This document shows positions 63,556 through 64,000 of a stretch of 64,000 nt of DNA, piece after piece. The notes under the pieces were generated by a model. The model saw nothing but the letters and a program-made list of their open reading frames with translations, searched no databases and was not told where the DNA came from. The position numbers and the translations under genes were made by a program. Where the stretch lies: positions 20,436 to 84,435 of the forward strand of contig NZ_JACOOJ010000023.1 in assembly GCF_014287585.1 (NCBI RefSeq). Direction: 5' to 3'. This DNA is from Parabacteroides hominis. GTDB taxonomy: Bacteria; Bacteroidota; Bacteroidia; Bacteroidales; Tannerellaceae. Positions within the stretch are counted from its first letter, which is position 1. Each line of letters starts with the position of its first letter.

Positions 63556-63637
63556 GCCCAGGTGGCGGAATTGGTAGACGCGCACGTTTCAGGTGCGTGT
63601 GTCGAGAGGCATGCAGGTTCGAGTCCTGTTCTGGGCA
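63556..63637 (+). tRNA. tRNA-Leu (anticodon CAG)
   Basis: Acceptor GCCCAGG/TCTGGGC, D-arm GAATTGGTAGAC, anticodon stem CACGT/GCGTG with loop TTCAGGT, a long variable arm, and T-arm CAGGTTCGAGTCCTG. CCA is not fully encoded (CCT follows). Confidence 0.95.
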
Positions 63638-63646
63638 CCTTTTCTC

Positions 63647-63730
63647 GCGCAGGTGGTGGAATTGGTAGACACGCTACTTTGAGGGGGTAGTGCCGGTTAC
63701 GGCGTGTGAGTTCAAGTCTCATCCTGCGTA
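63647..63730 (+). tRNA. tRNA-Leu (anticodon GAG)
   Basis: Acceptor GCGCAGG/CCTGCGT (one G-U pair), D-arm GAATTGGTAGAC, anticodon stem CTACT/GGTAG with loop TTGAGGG, long variable arm GCCGGTTACGGC, and T-arm GTGAGTTCAAGTCTCAT. No encoded CCA. Confidence 0.95.
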
Positions 63731-63735
63731 CACAG

Positions 63736-63786
63736 ATAGTCCATATAGTTAGTTTCAAAAGCTGATTATATGGACTATTTTGTTTT
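63736..63786 (+). terminator. Terminator of the tRNA cluster
   Basis: ATAGTCCATATA (63736-63747) pairs perfectly with TATATGGACTAT (63767-63778), and a T-rich tail follows. Confidence 0.75.
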
Positions 63787-63851
63787 TGTATCCTCCTCCC
63801 ATTCCTGTCCGGTATGTCCATTGGTATAGAATCCATGCTTTACTTGAATAA

Positions 63852-63887
63852 AAAAGAAGGTGTCTGAAAAGGATGCCTTCTTTTTTT
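63852..63887. terminator. Bidirectional terminator-like hairpin
   Basis: AAAAAAGAAGGTGTC pairs with GATGCCTTCTTTTTT (wobble and one mismatch allowed) around a short loop, giving A- and T-runs at both ends. It follows the stop of the minus-strand frame at 63889. Confidence 0.55.
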
Positions 63888-63888
63888 G

Positions 63889-64000
63889 TTATGCCGCCCG
63901 TTTATTATCCATTTTTATTTTTAAAACATCTTTGGTCTTCTCAATTGTCTCTCTTCGGGAAGTAATCCTACAGAAATAAGTAAAAAATAAAAGAGAACTG
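63889..64000 (-). CDS. Possible gene end, C-terminus only (continues beyond window)
   Basis: A minus-strand frame enters from the right edge and stops with TAA at 63889. The 36 visible residues read ...FFTYFCRITSRRETIEKTKDV and end KIKMDNKRAA. A terminator-like hairpin lies two bases past the stop, which favours a real gene end. I do not recognise the family. It may equally be chance coding in AT-rich sequence. Confidence 0.3.
   Translation of the reverse strand, partial: SSLLFFTYFCRITSRRETIEKTKDVLKIKMDNKRAA

Noticed and set aside
63381..63836. 151-codon minus-strand frame over the tRNA cluster
   Set aside because: It is antisense to three tRNA genes. Phrases like EDGTRTRD and MLYQLSYFR are well-known artefacts of translating tRNA complements.

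Overview
The window is a chromosomal segment of a Bacteroidales bacterium, most likely Parabacteroides or a close relative (inference). The signs are a SusC/SusD pair with a FecR anti-sigma factor and an ECF sigma factor, promoters of the TTTG-N19-21-TAnnTTTG type, weak Shine-Dalgarno sequences, a Nudix-type regulator in front of xylose genes, and several families of palindromic intergenic repeats.

Layout. 1-17 kb: a secreted cyclophilin (cut by the window start), a YidE/AspT-type antiporter, a 0.7 kb composite palindromic repeat, TamB, tsaD, pncC, a truncated BRO/DinD-like gene joined to a second copy of the repeat, a membrane-anchored unknown, nth, crcB, pheS, a DUF3078 protein and pbpC. 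17.4-25.6 kb: an operon of three paralogous MacB/FtsX-type permeases and one ATPase, preceded by a sigma-54-like -24/-12 element and two 17-bp dyads two helical turns apart. 25.6-32.5 kb: a third copy of the palindromic repeat, a Tat-exported sugar isomerase-like protein, a HIT protein, a small PepSY-like protein, a CNNM/CorC protein and a TrkH-TrkA potassium uptake pair. 32.6-37.9 kb: a complete xylose operon (Nudix regulator, xylB, xylA, sugar/H+ symporter) with a 25-bp perfect hairpin before the symporter. 37.9-41.2 kb: mtgA, lipB and dus in an overlapping run, facing xthA. 41.2-49 kb: an ECF sigma factor, gpmA, FecR, an STN-containing SusC and SusD. 49.7-55 kb: a NikR-like regulator that has lost three of the four nickel ligands, a TonB receptor, panB, a cobyrinate a,c-diamide synthase and a PduO-type adenosyltransferase. 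55-63.3 kb: a HigB-HigA toxin-antitoxin pair, an M20 peptidase carrying an in-frame palindromic insertion, a DbpA-like helicase, an SAH/MTA deaminase, ten 22-bp tandem hairpins, purine nucleoside phosphorylase, an aspartate dehydrogenase-like protein, a 2-hydroxyacid dehydrogenase-fold protein without the usual catalytic residues, and an SGNH hydrolase. 63.4-64 kb: tRNA-Gly, two tRNA-Leu, and the end of a possible gene.

How it works together. Most genes are housekeeping. The regulated units are the xylose operon, the sigma/FecR/SusC/SusD surface-signalling locus, the NikR-like/TonB receptor pair beside corrinoid genes, and the permease operon that appears to be under an enhancer-dependent sigma-54 promoter. 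The least explained material is the repeat DNA: a modular multi-hairpin element in three copies, a GTTACTTTT hairpin in three places, a GACGGTCGT motif family in two places, a palindrome inside a coding sequence, and the ten-unit hairpin array. All functions are read from sequence by eye, without database searches.
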